A stretch of 64,000 bases of DNA, from the NCBI GenBank assembly GCA_021234155.1, contig JAJEKV010000062.1, positions 2,575,305-2,639,304 of the forward strand, in the 5' to 3' direction. This DNA is from Isoetes taiwanensis (Eukaryota; Streptophyta; Lycopodiopsida; Isoetales; Isoetaceae). Below, one piece after another: positions 34,280 through 45,005 of this stretch (position 1 is its first letter; each line of letters begins with the position of its first letter). Under the pieces are notes generated by a model. That model searched no databases. It worked only from the letters and a program-made list of their open reading frames with translations, and was not told the DNA's origin. The position numbers and the translations under genes were made by a program.

Positions 34280-34777
34280 ATGGCGCAGAGTCTTGAAACC
34301 TCGCTGGGCGAGAACTTCCAGGTTGAATCCGATGCAAATTCGGCTATTGTGTTCACTGTGAACAATCCCTTGCAAGAAGAGTCTCTTGATTCGGAGGTGG
34401 ACTCCCCTCCTGGTAAGGCTTTTGCAGCTGAGGGGCGCAGGTGTGGAGCCAGAACCAGAATCTGTTCGTGCTAAGCTCATTGTTGAAGCTTCTCGTATAT
34501 TCCCAAATATTTGGCGGGGTGCAGATGCCTGCGAAAATTCTATTCCAGTGCCTCCAGAATCCAAATTAGAGGATGTTGATTGCAAGGATGCAAAAGCCAG
34601 CATAGAGTGCGAAATTGATTTATGCAGCGATGCCGTGGAAAACCCTCCTTGGGACAACGCCGGAAACATGGCAGAATTTTCCAACTGGAAATTCGATGCG
34701 GATGATGGTCGGTGGTACTGCCAATTCAACAACTGTGATCGCAGTTACTCCAAGAAGTAGGATTTGGAAATCCACAG
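34280..34777 (+). pseudogene. Captured exon with C2H2-like finger inside the MULE
   Basis: ATG 34280 opens MAQSLETSLGENFQVESDAN; a one-base shift in a G/C run near 34430 moves to a frame that continues VEPEPESVRAKLIVEASRIF to 34760. It ends FDADDGRWYCQFNNCDRSYS, then a TAG, then DLEIHR and a donor-like CACAG/GTCAGT at 34777. C-x4-C-x12-H spacing suggests a C2H2 finger cut at the exon edge. The following intron-like DNA holds palindromic MULE units. The source gene is not recognised. It reads opposite to the transposase. Confidence 0.5.
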
Positions 34778-35118
34778 GTCAGTGATTCAATTCCACGGAA
34801 TCACACGTCAGTGATTCAATTCCGTAGAATCACCTGCAGGCGTGGAAAGACGTGGAAAGACGTGGAAATGGTGACGTGGAAAGACGTACGTAATCATTGC
34901 CAGCCGCAGGCATCTATTGCTGTCACTGCTTGGATTCATGCCAAACTGACCTGACGAGACGTTGGCGAATGTTAGGGTGCCACGTTGGCCCCTACACTGA
35001 CAGCGAATTTAGCCCTAGACGGTGATTCCGTCGGGCGGAATTTCGTGGAGCCCCGACAGACAAGCTTCTCGCGCTTTGAATTCAATCATAGCTTCTGGTT
35101 TTTGGCGCTTCGATCTGA

Positions 35119-35770
35119 TTGTTATGCGCCAGCTGCTTGCGATACTTCCAGGAGCTGCTTGTTTACTGTCGTTCGGTAAGGAATTTCGTCGCCTGCTCTA
35201 ATATCAGTTGTCGGCTTCTAGGTATGGCGAACTACACCCCCATTGCTATAGTGGACGGGTGTCTCGTGACCTCAGTTTTTTGGAGGATTTCCACAACTGC
35301 AGGCTCGAGAGCCTGCAGGATCACCTTCGAAGTCGCATGCTGGAAGAGGTGCCCCCGCTTTCCGTCGCCATACCGAGGATAGACGGGTGCGAATGCACCA
35401 GGGTATCTTTGAGGACCTCCAATGGTTCGAGAATCCCAGTTAAAGTATCTAGCGGGTCCAGAATTCCTGGGCACGAAACGTTAGATGATGAATGGGCCAA
35501 GAATTTGTTTGTCTTTCTTCATGCAACTCCAAAGCCTATTGCATGCGGATGTTCAGGTGGATCTCGAAGCCTTTGAAGGATGAGTTTGAGTTCGCCGAAG
35601 GGGATGACGACTTCGTGTTTCCCGTTGCCTGCTGCAATGATCCAACAACTGGTCGAACTAACTGGTCCGGCACCAACATATGCCATCTGCGCCTGTTACT
35701 TCATGTTAATTTTTATTTTTGCTGGATGTAACTCAGTGCATGCCATGCAGAGGAAGCGTTAAGGTACCTA
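35119..35770 (+). pseudogene. Unknown coding-like segment in the MULE cargo
   Basis: Overlapping plus-strand frames give IPRIDGCECTRV, HETLDDEWAKNLFVFLHATP and, after a shift, DEFEFAEGDDDFVFPVACCN, ending near LDVEIE and a stop (about 35795). It looks like broken exons of the same captured gene as 34280-34777, but no family is recognised. Confidence 0.35.
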
Positions 35771-36099
35771 CGGCTAGATGTCGAGATTGAATGAAGCAGA
35801 CACTGTTTTTTTTTGTTAGCAGGATCCTTTTGAGAATCACTACATGTTTGAGAATCACTGTCTGTTAAACCCTGCTGTGCTTAATACCCATGAAGGGGTT
35901 CCTTGTTTTTTTGTGTCACGGTTATTTATAAATATGAACCGGGATTATGGCTGTTCAATCTGCAAGTTTCTTGCCTCCAGTATCATGCATTAAAGTATCT
36001 CATTCCATGCATGCATTTCAATTGTATTTGCTTCCATGTTTCTGGTTGTGATTCCATACGAAGGATTCATGTGATTCCATAGGATAGTGGATACTTAGT

Positions 36100-37560
36100 G
36101 TATTTACAGTGTATTTCTGCATTGTGTAATTACAGAAAGCATTTACACATGTGAATTTTGAATTTATCCATGGAGTATAAACGTAATATACATGGGAGTA
36201 TTTGTACTTGAAGTATTATACATAGAGTATTGTCTACATGCTTAGAGTACTTCTATAAAGAGTATTTATACATTGTGTATTTGTACACAGAGTATTTATA
36301 CTTATAGTATTTTGTACACATGGTATTTATACACAGAGTATTTCTACATAGAGTACTTATACATAGATTATTTGTCCTTAAAAGTATTCATACATTTTGT
36401 ATTTGTATATAGAGTATTTATACATTGTATTTGTACACCGAGTATTTATACGTATAGTAATTTGCACATAGAGTATTTATACATCGAGTATTTATCTACT
36501 ACCATTGACACAAGTACATAGAGCATTTCAACATTGTACACTAAGTACTTATACACATGGTATTTATACACAAAGTATTTCTACATAGAGTACTTACACA
36601 TAGACTACTTGTACTTAAGAGTATTCATACATTCTGTATTTGTGCATAGAGTATTTATACATTGTGTATTTGTACACAAAGTATTTATACATATAGTATA
36701 TTGCACATTGAGTATTCATCTTCAACCTTTGATACTAACACACTCACCATTGTACACTAAGTGCTTATACACATTGTACACTAAGTGCTTATACACTAAG
36801 TGCCCTAAGTGCTTATACTAAGTGCAGATCGAGTATTTATCTACTACCATTGACACAAATATATAGAGCATTTCAACATTGTACATTAAGAATTAATGAC
36901 ATGGTATTTATACACCGAGTTTTTCTACATAGAGTACTTATACATGGACTATTTGTACTTAAGAGTATTCATACATTCTGTATTTGTACATAGAGTATTT
37001 ATACATCGTGTATTTGTACACAAAGTATTTATACATATAGTATATTGCACATTGAGTATTCATCTTCAACCTTTGATACTAACAGACTCAACATTGTACA
37101 CTAAGTGCTTATACACATTGTACACTAAGTGCTTATACACTAAGTGCCCTAAGTGCTTATACTAAGTGCAGATCGAGTATTTATCTACTACCATTGACAC
37201 AAGTATATAGAGCATTTCAACATTGTACACTAAGAATTAATGACATGGTATTTATACACCGAGTTTTTCTACATAGAGTACTTATACATGGACTATTTGT
37301 ACTTAAGAGTATTCATACATTCTGTATTTGTACATAGAGTATTTATACATTGTGTATTTGTACACAAAGTATCTATACATATAGTATTCTGTACATTGAG
37401 TATTCATCTTCAACCTTTGATTCTAATACATTCAACATTGTACATAGTGTATTTAAACATTGAATCCTTGTACATAGAATATTTAGACACATGGTATTTG
37501 TGCAAAACTCATCAAATTAGAAACCATGGTATTTGTGCAAAACTCATCAAATTACAAACC
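36100..37560. repeat. AT-rich satellite with 344-bp higher-order period
   Basis: Short phrases such as GTATTTATACATAGAGTATT and TTTGTACA recur every 20-30 bp. Above this is a longer period: start points at about 36553, 36896 and 37240 are 343-344 bp apart and share ACATAGAGTACTTATACAT, CTTCAACCTTTGATACTAAC and CACTAAGTGCTTATACAC. The third copy is cut at about 37450. It then changes to three copies of a CATGGTATTTGTGCAAAACT unit (about 37490-37585). Confidence 0.9.
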
Positions 37561-37597
37561 ATGGTATTTGTGCAAAACTCATGATATTACAAACCAT

Positions 37598-40192
37598 CTA
37601 AGCAAGGCTCTCCATTTCAACTTCCTTCCAACTCCGTTTCTTGTCCTTTGGCCCCCTCTTCCCTATTTCCAAGAGTGGCTTGATCCTTGCAAGGCTCGTT
37701 CCACATGCCTCTTCTTCCTCCAGCACTGAGAAAGACGATATAGTTGTGTCATAGGCCTCTTCGTCCATCCTCTCAAGCCTGGTGTCAACTTGTCGCATCA
37801 TCACCTCTGTGGCTATGAGGAGGCTGGGATTCTTGGAGGCCCGCCCCATAACCCTGGCAACACACGATTCTAGTGAAGCCCTAGCTTCCTCTACGGTCAA
37901 CCCAACTTTCTTCATAGGGAGAATGTCATCCTCTAGACTAACTATCTCTTCAGTGTGAATCTTGACTCCGGTGACCCTGTGTACATGGGCATAAGTGCTC
38001 CATGCCACCACTTGCATTTCCATAATCGAACCTAGAACCTTCAAGAGGTCCCGCTCTCAGAATCGCCCATTAGTTGGATAACCTTACCTTGGTGTTTGCA
38101 AAGGTTCCCTTTGGCACCCCATGGGCAATCACAACTCGCCCAATTCCTATGTGCCCCACTCACAAAGTAGGGTTGGCGGTTGAGATCAAGAGTTTGGACA
38201 TATGCATCCCCTCCTCCAAGGTCTACAAACATGACTCAGATCATCCTAATCCGCCTAATCGAATAGCCGACTCTATAATTTTCTCTTGTGATGTATTTAT
38301 AACAAAACCAGCCTCTTTCATCCCCCTGTGTGCTTGTAAATGAAACAACGTGGAGTGCTAGTGCACACGTAAATATACAAAATATGTTCTCTTTTGCAAA
38401 TTACCTTGAGTATGTTGTGTGGGTCTCAACATCGTGGACAAGCATGTGTAGTAGCCAATCCATCCTCCTGCCCTTTAGTTGTGATTTGGAGATGCCCAGC
38501 GCATCTTCGCGTCTTGTGCCAAGCCTCTATTGCAAAGATTGGTTTCTTGGTTTGAATGGGGAAAGATTCTTGTGGCCAACACCCATTCACATATGTTATG
38601 AGTCCACTCTCGACTCATGTAGGAGGCCAATTTGGGATAATCATGGATACTTTCCTTTCAGGGTCTCCAACTTTCTCAAAGCTTCTACTTTAACAGCCTC
38701 ATTGTAATCCTCTCCATAGTCATTGTTACCTGGGGGACACCTGATTCCATACATGATCTCACCCAACTCTTTAAACAATTGGTTCCTCCTCTCCTTGTTC
38801 TTCACGTTCTTGCCTAACCACTTCAACCAGTCTCTTCTCACATGCCAGATGCAAAGGTTCAAGCGTACGCTAGGGTAAACCTGAAGTGGAGAGAGATGCC
38901 ACATGCTCAAGATGGTGTGCAAAATGAACCACTGAAAATTGCTATGGAAACATTGTTACCTTTTTAATTGCATGTATTTCGGCATCACAAGAATCGGTGA
39001 TAAAGCATGAGGGCTTCCAGGTTGAGTCATGGCGTTCAACCCACACTTTCATGGCTTCTAGCCATCTAGCTATTGCATCTTTCTTTTGGGAGTTCGTGAT
39101 AATCCAAGCCAGAGGCATCCCATTGAAGTAGTCATCGAATCCAATGATAGTGAAGAGGTAGTACCTTTAATGTAAAATAGCAACACAACTTAACAATGTT
39201 AGCAAGGAAGCTAAAATTTTATATGAGCTTTAAAATACAAGAGGAGCAACCCTACCTCATCTCGTTTGTCTTGTAGGTGGAGTCACGACACAATGCCCTA
39301 TCCTTTCCAAATCTCAACAAGGCTCCCCTTTGGGTGGGAGTCATAACCCCTAATTGGAAGATGTCACCATGCTCAAAGTGGAATACACTGTCAAGGTGTT
39401 GTTGCACCCACATATGAGTGCTTATAGCTTCATCTTCATGCAACTTCCAAACATTTCGGGCCACTACCTTTTCAATGTTGTAGATTTCATGCATCTTTAA
39501 CATGTCATCTCTCGAAAGCCCCTCCAATCCAAGTAGTTCCTTCTTCAAGCTCACTCTTTCTTGGTGGATATTCATCACCATTCTAGGTGCAATGTAATGC
39601 AATAGCTTTTGTTTGATCCATTCTCTCTTTTCAGCCGTGAGCCGCGGAGCCAGCCTATACCTCAACCCTTTCTCAACAGCTAAAGCTTTACCGTGGCAAA
39701 TTTCACCTTGTTGGTTCACGTGATCCCATTTGTTGTAGGTAATTTGAGTGCAATCCGGAAGAAGGTAGAGCTGTCTCAAAGTGAAATGACATTGGCATCC
39801 CCTTCGAACACTCTCCCCCCTTTGAACCCTCCTCCTCCTTTGGCCTGGAGGAGGACGTCGATCTTCCACAACATGGGTGTTCCCAGAATTGTCTTGGGGG
39901 GCAAAACTACACCAGTACCTTCTTTCCACCATTGAGGATGAATCAGCCATGCTTTAATTTCCATGTGTAATCTAAAAAACATATAGACAACAAGCTAGAG
40001 AACTGCATACCTTTTCAGAGACAGATATGAACCTTTGCCTGCTTTTGATAGCTCCTTATTCATTTGAGAGCTTCTTATATAGAAGTTGCAGGGTGCATCC
40101 CCATTTTTTTGCTCCCCAGCAATGAAATCCGGCACCCGTGAGGTGGGAGGTGGGAATATGGGAAACCCACACCAATTGAGTGCCTCCTCCAT
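37598..40192 (-). pseudogene. FAR1/SWIM-type MULE transposase (partly broken)
   Basis: A candidate exon 1 starts at ATG 40192 (MEEALNWCGFPIFPPP) and ends at an AAAAG/GT donor near 40010. The next frame (39950-39256) holds an N-terminal zinc-binding region (RRGCQCHFTLRQLYLLPD, HVNQQGEICHG) and the first acidic residue of the transposase core (CRDSTYKTN). An intron at 39255-39165 and another at 38959-38881 have GT-AG ends. Between them lies YYLFTIIGFDDYFNGMPLAW with FITDSCDAEIHAI (second acidic residue); after them, LCIWHVRRDWLKWL. Frames break from about 38640 to 38230. The SWIM finger CDCPWGAKGNLCKH is at about 38130-38090 and the tail ends at 37598. It cuts and moves MULE ends; its breaks suggest loss of function. 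Confidence 0.88.
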
Positions 40193-40398
40193 CCAGATCA
40201 GGACCCTGGTGCTCTAGAACCATCCAGGGCAGCCGACTGTGGTCAAAATGCCCTTCTGCAGGGTTTGTTTACGTCCGCAAACCGGACGAACTCACGACGC
40301 CACAATGGCCGTCGACCGGTTCCCGCCCACGGACCGGATGCATCCACCTGTCGCTCCTGCGGAATCACCTGCATCGGAATCACCTGCATCACGGAGGA

Positions 40399-40890
40399 GT
40401 GATTCCATCCTGCGGAATCACGGAGGAGTGATTCCATCTGGCGGGATCACGGAGGAGTGATTCCATCTGGCGGAATCACTCCGGAGAGATTCAATTCGAC
40501 GGAATCACTAAACTGTGATTCCGTCCCACGGAATAGTGCAGTTGTGATACCGCCGGGCGGAATGCATTCGTGGTGATTCCATCTCGAAGAATCTTACATT
40601 TGTGATTCCACGGGGCAGAATCGCATGGTTGTGATTCCATATGGCGGAATAGCAATGTTGTGATTCTGTCTGGCGGGATACGTAAGTGGTGATTCCATCT
40701 CACGGAATCAAACGTTCGTGATTCCATCTGGCGGAATAGCATGGTTGTGATTCCGTCGGGCGGAATAACACGGTCGCTCGTGATTCCTTCCGGAGGAATA
40801 GATTTGCGGGGTGATTCCGCCTGGTGGAATAACTCGGGGGAGATTCCATCGCAAGGGAAATTATGGGTGTGATACCACCGGAAGGTATAT
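40399..40890. repeat. Right subterminal array of palindromic units
   Basis: About 17 units of form GTGATTCC-N(7)-GGAATCAC, period about 28-30 bp. The best copies read GATTCCATCTGGCGGAAT. Each is a near-perfect dyad able to fold on itself, and the array mirrors the left one. Confidence 0.92.
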
Positions 40891-41027
40891 ATCGCCTGAA
40901 AGCGACCCTGTCAAGTACGGAAAACGGGGCCTCTTGTACGGATAACGGGGTCGCGAGCCGTGTGATTCTGCGGGAGGGAATATCTTGCGATGGAATCACA
41001 ATAACCGGGGTAAAAATATTTTCACCC

Positions 41028-41036
41028 GCAAAAAAG
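41028..41036. repeat. 9-bp target-site duplication, right copy
   Basis: GCAAAAAAG follows the MULE right end immediately, identical to 33291-33299. Confidence 0.92.
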
Positions 41037-41164
41037 GTTCTTATTTTGTAGCGGGGGGTTTCCTCGGGGAGAAAAAAGAGACGCCATAGTTGTACGGATG
41101 CTAAATAAGGCACGTCCTATTTAGGCTCGTGTGAAAACCATTTTTAGTTATTTGCTGTGTTGGA

Positions 41165-41197
41165 CCAATGAAACAGCCTCTAAACCATAAACCCTAA
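41165..41197 (+). promoter_or_regulatory. NOG1 promoter: CCAAT box and telo-box
   Basis: CCAAT at 41165-41169 and AAACCCTAA at 41189-41197 lie 75-108 bp before the NOG1 ATG. The AAACCCTA telo-box is a known plant element in promoters of ribosome and translation genes, which fits the gene's role. Both lie in the 236 bp left between the MULE target duplication and the ATG. Confidence 0.65.
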
Positions 41198-41272
41198 AGT
41201 AGGCAATTTGTAGGACCAGGGCGCAGAGGGAAGAGGGCGGGAGAGAATCGGAGTCGACCCATCAAAGAAAAG

Positions 41273-43234
41273 ATGGGGCTCTACAATTTTAAGAAAATCA
41301 CCGTGGTGCCTACTGGTAAGGATTTTGTGGATATAGTTTTGTCTCGGGTCCAGCGACAGACGCCCACGGTGGTGCACAAAGGTTATGCAATCTCTAGAAT
41401 TCGCCAGTTTTATATGCGTAAGGTTAAATACACCCAACAGACTTTTCATGAGAAGCTAACTACAATTCTGGAGGATTTCCCTCGAATTGATGATATTCAT
41501 CCTTTTTATGGTGATCTCATGAATGTGTTATATGATAGGGACCATTATAAGCTTTCTCTTGATCAGATTAATACCGCATCTCGCTTGATTGATAAAATTG
41601 CTAAGGATTACATAAGATTGTTGAAGTATGGGGATTCATTGTACCGGTGCAAGCTGTTGAAGAAGGCAGCACTTGGACGTATGTGTACTGTGATGAAGAG
41701 GGTGAGCCCAAGTCTTGCTTATTTAGAGCAGGTTCGCCAGCATATGTCCAGACTTCCTTCCATTGATCCTAACACTAGAACTATTCTGATATGTGGGTAT
41801 CCCAATGTGGGTAAGAGCTCATTCATCACCAAGATTACGAGAGCAGACGTGGATGTGCAGCCATATGCTTTCACAACAAAGTCTTTGTTTGTAGGTCATA
41901 CGGATTACAAATATTTAAGGTGGCAAGTGATAGATACGCCAGGAATCTTGGACCATCCATTGGAAGATCGAAACACTATTGAGATGTTAAGTATTACTGC
42001 CCTTGCACATCTTAGAGCTGCTGTACTTTTCTTCGTTGATCCATCTGGATCTTGTGGATACAGCGTTGCACAGCAAGCAGCTCTCTTTCACAGTATTAAG
42101 CCTCTGTTTGCAAATAAGCCACTGATTATTGTGTGCAATAAGATTGATTTGCAGTCTCTTGAGAATCTCCCAGAGGTGGACCAGAAGTTGATCCTAGAAA
42201 TGAAAAGGGAAGCAGCCAACTGTTCCATGGGGTCTATTGTTGATGGAATAATAGCTGAGGACAGTGGAAGCTTGCTAACAATGAGCACACTAACTGAAGA
42301 TGGAGTCATTGCTGTAAAGAATGCAGCTTGTGAAAAACTCTTGCAGCAAAGGGTGGAGCTAAAAATGAAATCCAAAAAGCTCAATGATTGTTTGAATCGA
42401 ATTCATGTTGCTAATCCGAAGCCTAGGGATGACAAAGAGAGACCGCCATGTATACCTCAAGCTGTGTTTAAAGCCACAGCTAGGGCTGCAGAATGGAAAC
42501 TTGAAAAAGATTTTCAGGAAGAGAATGGTGGTGCTGGAGTATACTCTGTTAATTTACACAAGCACTATATGCTGGCAGTTGATGATTGGAAGGAGGATAT
42601 TATTCCAGAAACAATTGATGGTCATAACATTGCCGATTATGTGGATGCTGATATTCTTGAGAGGCTGGAAGAGCTGGAAAGAGCTGAGGAAGCTACAGCA
42701 AAGGAAGAGGATGATGAAATGGATGAAGAGGGATTGAGTCCAGAAGAAATGTATGCACTTGCTGCAATAAGAGCGAAGAAGAATAAGATGATGAGAATGA
42801 CGGCGATGAAGAAGAGCACGGCTGAAAGCAGACCAATGGTTCCCAGAAAGCATGATAAAGACAGGGAGTTTACATTACAGAGAATGGGTCAGCATCTTAG
42901 CAGCTTGGGTATAGATGCATCTGCTGCAGTAAAAAGAGCTCGATCTAGATCCTTATCCAGGGGCAGAAAGAGGCAGAGATCAGTTGGTCTGGAAGTTGAT
43001 GATGCTATGGACATTGACCAGCCTATTAAACGGTTGTGTAGACACTCTCGGTCAAAGTCTCGAGGTGTTGTTGAAGTTGTTCCAGGGGAGGGATTCAAGG
43101 ATAGAACTCAGAAATTGAAGGCAATAAGATTGGGACTTGCAAAACGGGGTGAAGCAGACAGAAGCATATACAATTTAAAGCCAAAACACTTATTCTCTGG
43201 TAAGCAAGCTATGGGAAAGACAGACAGGCGGTAG
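41273..43234 (+). CDS. NOG1: Nucleolar GTP-binding protein 1 (NOG1)
   Basis: 653-aa intact, intronless frame. NOG1 is an OBG-like GTPase that acts in the nucleolus on pre-60S ribosomal particles. The start MGLYNFKKITVVPTGKDFVD matches plant NOG1 N-termini and lies 245 bp after a MULE end. The N-terminal NOG helical domain spans about residues 1-165 (HPFYGDLMNVLYDRDHYKL). G-domain motifs: G1 GYPNVGKSS at 175-183, G3 DTPG at 221-224, G4 NKID at 289-292. After the G domain come the NOGCT segment, an acidic Glu/Asp stretch (about 470-490), basic/RS-like runs (RARSRSLSRGRKRQRS, HSRSKSRG) typical of nucleolar targeting, and the C-terminal PKHLFSGK. Length matches yeast and Arabidopsis proteins (about 650-670). 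It looks functional. Confidence 0.97.
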   Translation: MGLYNFKKITVVPTGKDFVDIVLSRVQRQTPTVVHKGYAISRIRQFYMRKVKYTQQTFHEKLTTILEDFPRIDDIHPFYGDLMNVLYDRDHYKLSLDQINTASRLIDKIAKDYIRLLKYGDSLYRCKLLKKAALGRMCTVMKRVSPSLAYLEQVRQHMSRLPSIDPNTRTILICGYPNVGKSSFITKITRADVDVQPYAFTTKSLFVGHTDYKYLRWQVIDTPGILDHPLEDRNTIEMLSITALAHLRAAVLFFVDPSGSCGYSVAQQAALFHSIKPLFANKPLIIVCNKIDLQSLENLPEVDQKLILEMKREAANCSMGSIVDGIIAEDSGSLLTMSTLTEDGVIAVKNAACEKLLQQRVELKMKSKKLNDCLNRIHVANPKPRDDKERPPCIPQAVFKATARAAEWKLEKDFQEENGGAGVYSVNLHKHYMLAVDDWKEDIIPETIDGHNIADYVDADILERLEELERAEEATAKEEDDEMDEEGLSPEEMYALAAIRAKKNKMMRMTAMKKSTAESRPMVPRKHDKDREFTLQRMGQHLSSLGIDASAAVKRARSRSLSRGRKRQRSVGLEVDDAMDIDQPIKRLCRHSRSKSRGVVEVVPGEGFKDRTQKLKAIRLGLAKRGEADRSIYNLKPKHLFSGKQAMGKTDRR

Positions 43235-43510
43235 ATCATCACAATGCAATGCGAGTTTATATCACGGGGTAACTTTTGTAACTTATTATTATCTAATGGT
43301 GCTGCTTTAGGATCTCATTGATATGAGGTCTGCAAGGGTTTTTTTGGTTGCTTAGCAAATCTTTGTATATGGAAATCCTGAAGCTTCGATGCATTTTGTT
43401 TTTGCCCTGTAGGAATTGTCCTACTAATTTGGATTTATGGAATTTTGTTCGGAAGTCTTTTGATTTAAAAGAATGTGTAAACACTAAATTTGAATTGGCT
43501 TCTATCATTT
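43235..43510 (+). other. NOG1 3' UTR region
   Basis: AT-rich sequence after the stop. Part of it (to about 43361) is repeated in the truncated NOG1 copy at 48340-48473, showing the duplicated unit extended past the stop codon into the UTR. Confidence 0.6.
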
Positions 43511-43960
43511 AGAGTAGTTGTGCTACAACCAGATGTAAGAGATCCACATCCTTGAAATATGTCATTTCTTGCTGGCTAAATGGTAAAGAAACAGTAAAAT
43601 CTTCCTCCTCCTCCTCCGGTTGCCTTGGGCGCCGCCTACCCATCCGTCTTCACAGCCCAACATGCTCTCTGATCCAGCCCTCCTTCCAATGCTCAATTCT
43701 TTATTTTGTCGGTCAAAGAAATTTAAGGCATTGTTCTGTTTGCATGTTCTCTGTTTTGACCAAATTGGGATTTTTTCTGCAAGCATCTAATATAGATTTG
43801 AGGAAGTTGCTAGATTTGAACGCGGTGATCTGGAATTAGCGGTATGGCCCAGATTTATCGTAGGGCTGTGCTGATCGCGATGTCGCAGTTTGTTGTATGA
43901 TGCTCCCTGTTGATAAATCACAGTCGGTTGGACGAAGAGCATTCCAGGAAGAGCGATAAG

Positions 43961-45005
43961 ATGAGCAAAAAAGGATTGTTTGCTGCCTTATCTTACATGG
44001 CCTGTGCTGTAATGTTACTGCTCTTCAACAAGGCAGCATTATCATCATACGCATTTCCATGTGCAAATGTTATTACGCTTTTTCAGTCAGATGGTAAGCT
44101 CGACCCTGCTCCTGTATGTTTTACGCCCTTGGAATGTAATAACATTTGAGATAGAGCATATGGACCTTCTTGGGAAAGATGCTCCAGTAAGAGGAATGGT
44201 TCCACTTCGACTGTTGAAGAAAACATCTCCACTTTCCTTGTCGTATCTATTGTACATGGTAGTTGGGATGGCATCGCTAAGAGGAGTTAGTGTACCCATG
44301 TATACAACCCTGCGTAGAACCACCGTCTTCTTTACAATGGTTATAGAATATGTAATCATGGGTCAACGACATTCCTCCCCCATTGTTGGCAGTGTGCTTG
44401 TTATTGTGATAGGGGCATTACTTGCTGGAGTTAAGGATTTCTCATTTGATATTGGTGGATATTCTATGGTGATTGCTTCCAATATCACAACTGCTATTTA
44501 TCTTGCTATGATTGCCCGTGTTGGAAAAGCAACTGGGCTTAATAGTTTTGGACTAATGTGGTGTAATGGATTGATCTGTGGCCCATTACTACTTTTGTGG
44601 ACCTTTCTGACTGTTGAGCTTGGCACAGCACTGCGATTTCCATATATGCATTCACTAGGTTTTCAGGCCATATTATGGCTTTCGTGCATCTTAGCATTCT
44701 GTCTTAATTATTTTATATTTTTGAACACATCACTCAACTCACCATTGATACAGACGATGTGTGGGAATATAAAGGATCTTGGGACAATATTGTTTGGATG
44801 GTTCTTGTTTGGTGGACTGCCATTTGATCTGTGGAACGTTGTTGGTCAGGCTCTTGGATTTTTGGGGTCAGGTTTTTATGCGTACTGTACATTAAAAGGG
44901 AAGTGGCCTGTGCTTCCCATCAATATTTTATTATTTATTGTGGGCTCAAGAAAATTGAGCCCTTTACTCCATAAGAGTTGTAACTGTAATACACGAGAAG
45001 TGTGA
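43961..45005 (+). pseudogene. Nucleotide-sugar transporter copy (UGNT1/SLC35D-like), intronless, frameshifted
   Basis: MSKKGLFAALSYMACAVMLL begins at 43961 and continues to NVITLFQ (44086). A TCAGTCAG duplication (44083-44090) shifts the frame, after which MVSSTLLLYVLRPWNVITF to 45005 is open (about 345 aa in total). About ten hydrophobic segments, GVSVPMYTTLRRTTVFFTM, NITTAIYLAMIARVGKATG, LNSFGLMWCNG and FGWFLFGGLPFDLWNVVG match plant Golgi UDP-N-acetylglucosamine-type transporters of the drug/metabolite superfamily. Plant homologues usually have introns; none is seen here, and ten A residues lie at 45151-45160. That suggests a retroposed copy. A single frameshift disrupts it unless the four extra bases are a sequencing error. 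Confidence 0.85.

Larger units (their letters stand above)
33300..41027 (-). mobile_element. Complete Mutator-like element (MULE), 7.7 kb
   Basis: Both ends begin GGGTGAAAATATTTTTA and stay nearly identical in inverted orientation for about 66 bp (33300-33366 and 41027-40961), including ATTGTGATTCCATCGCAAGA and TATTCCCTCC. The ends are flanked by a perfect 9-bp duplication. Inside both ends lie arrays of palindromic units (33480-33900 and 40399-40890). The body carries a captured zinc-finger-like exon (+), an AT-rich satellite and a FAR1/SWIM-type transposase on the minus strand. The target is 245 bp upstream of the NOG1 start codon, fitting the MULE preference for gene 5' ends. The transposase frames are partly broken, so it is probably no longer autonomous. 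Confidence 0.92.

Noticed and set aside
36273-37584. Plus-strand open frames rich in Tyr, Leu and Val (YLYTEYFYIEYLY type)
   Set aside because: They are translations of the AT-rich satellite; frame stays open because the repeat has no stop in that phase, and the same words recur with the 344-bp period.
41273-43234. NOG1 as a retroposed copy because it lacks introns
   Set aside because: Plant NOG1 genes are commonly intronless, the gene has its own telo-box promoter, and no poly-A tail follows.
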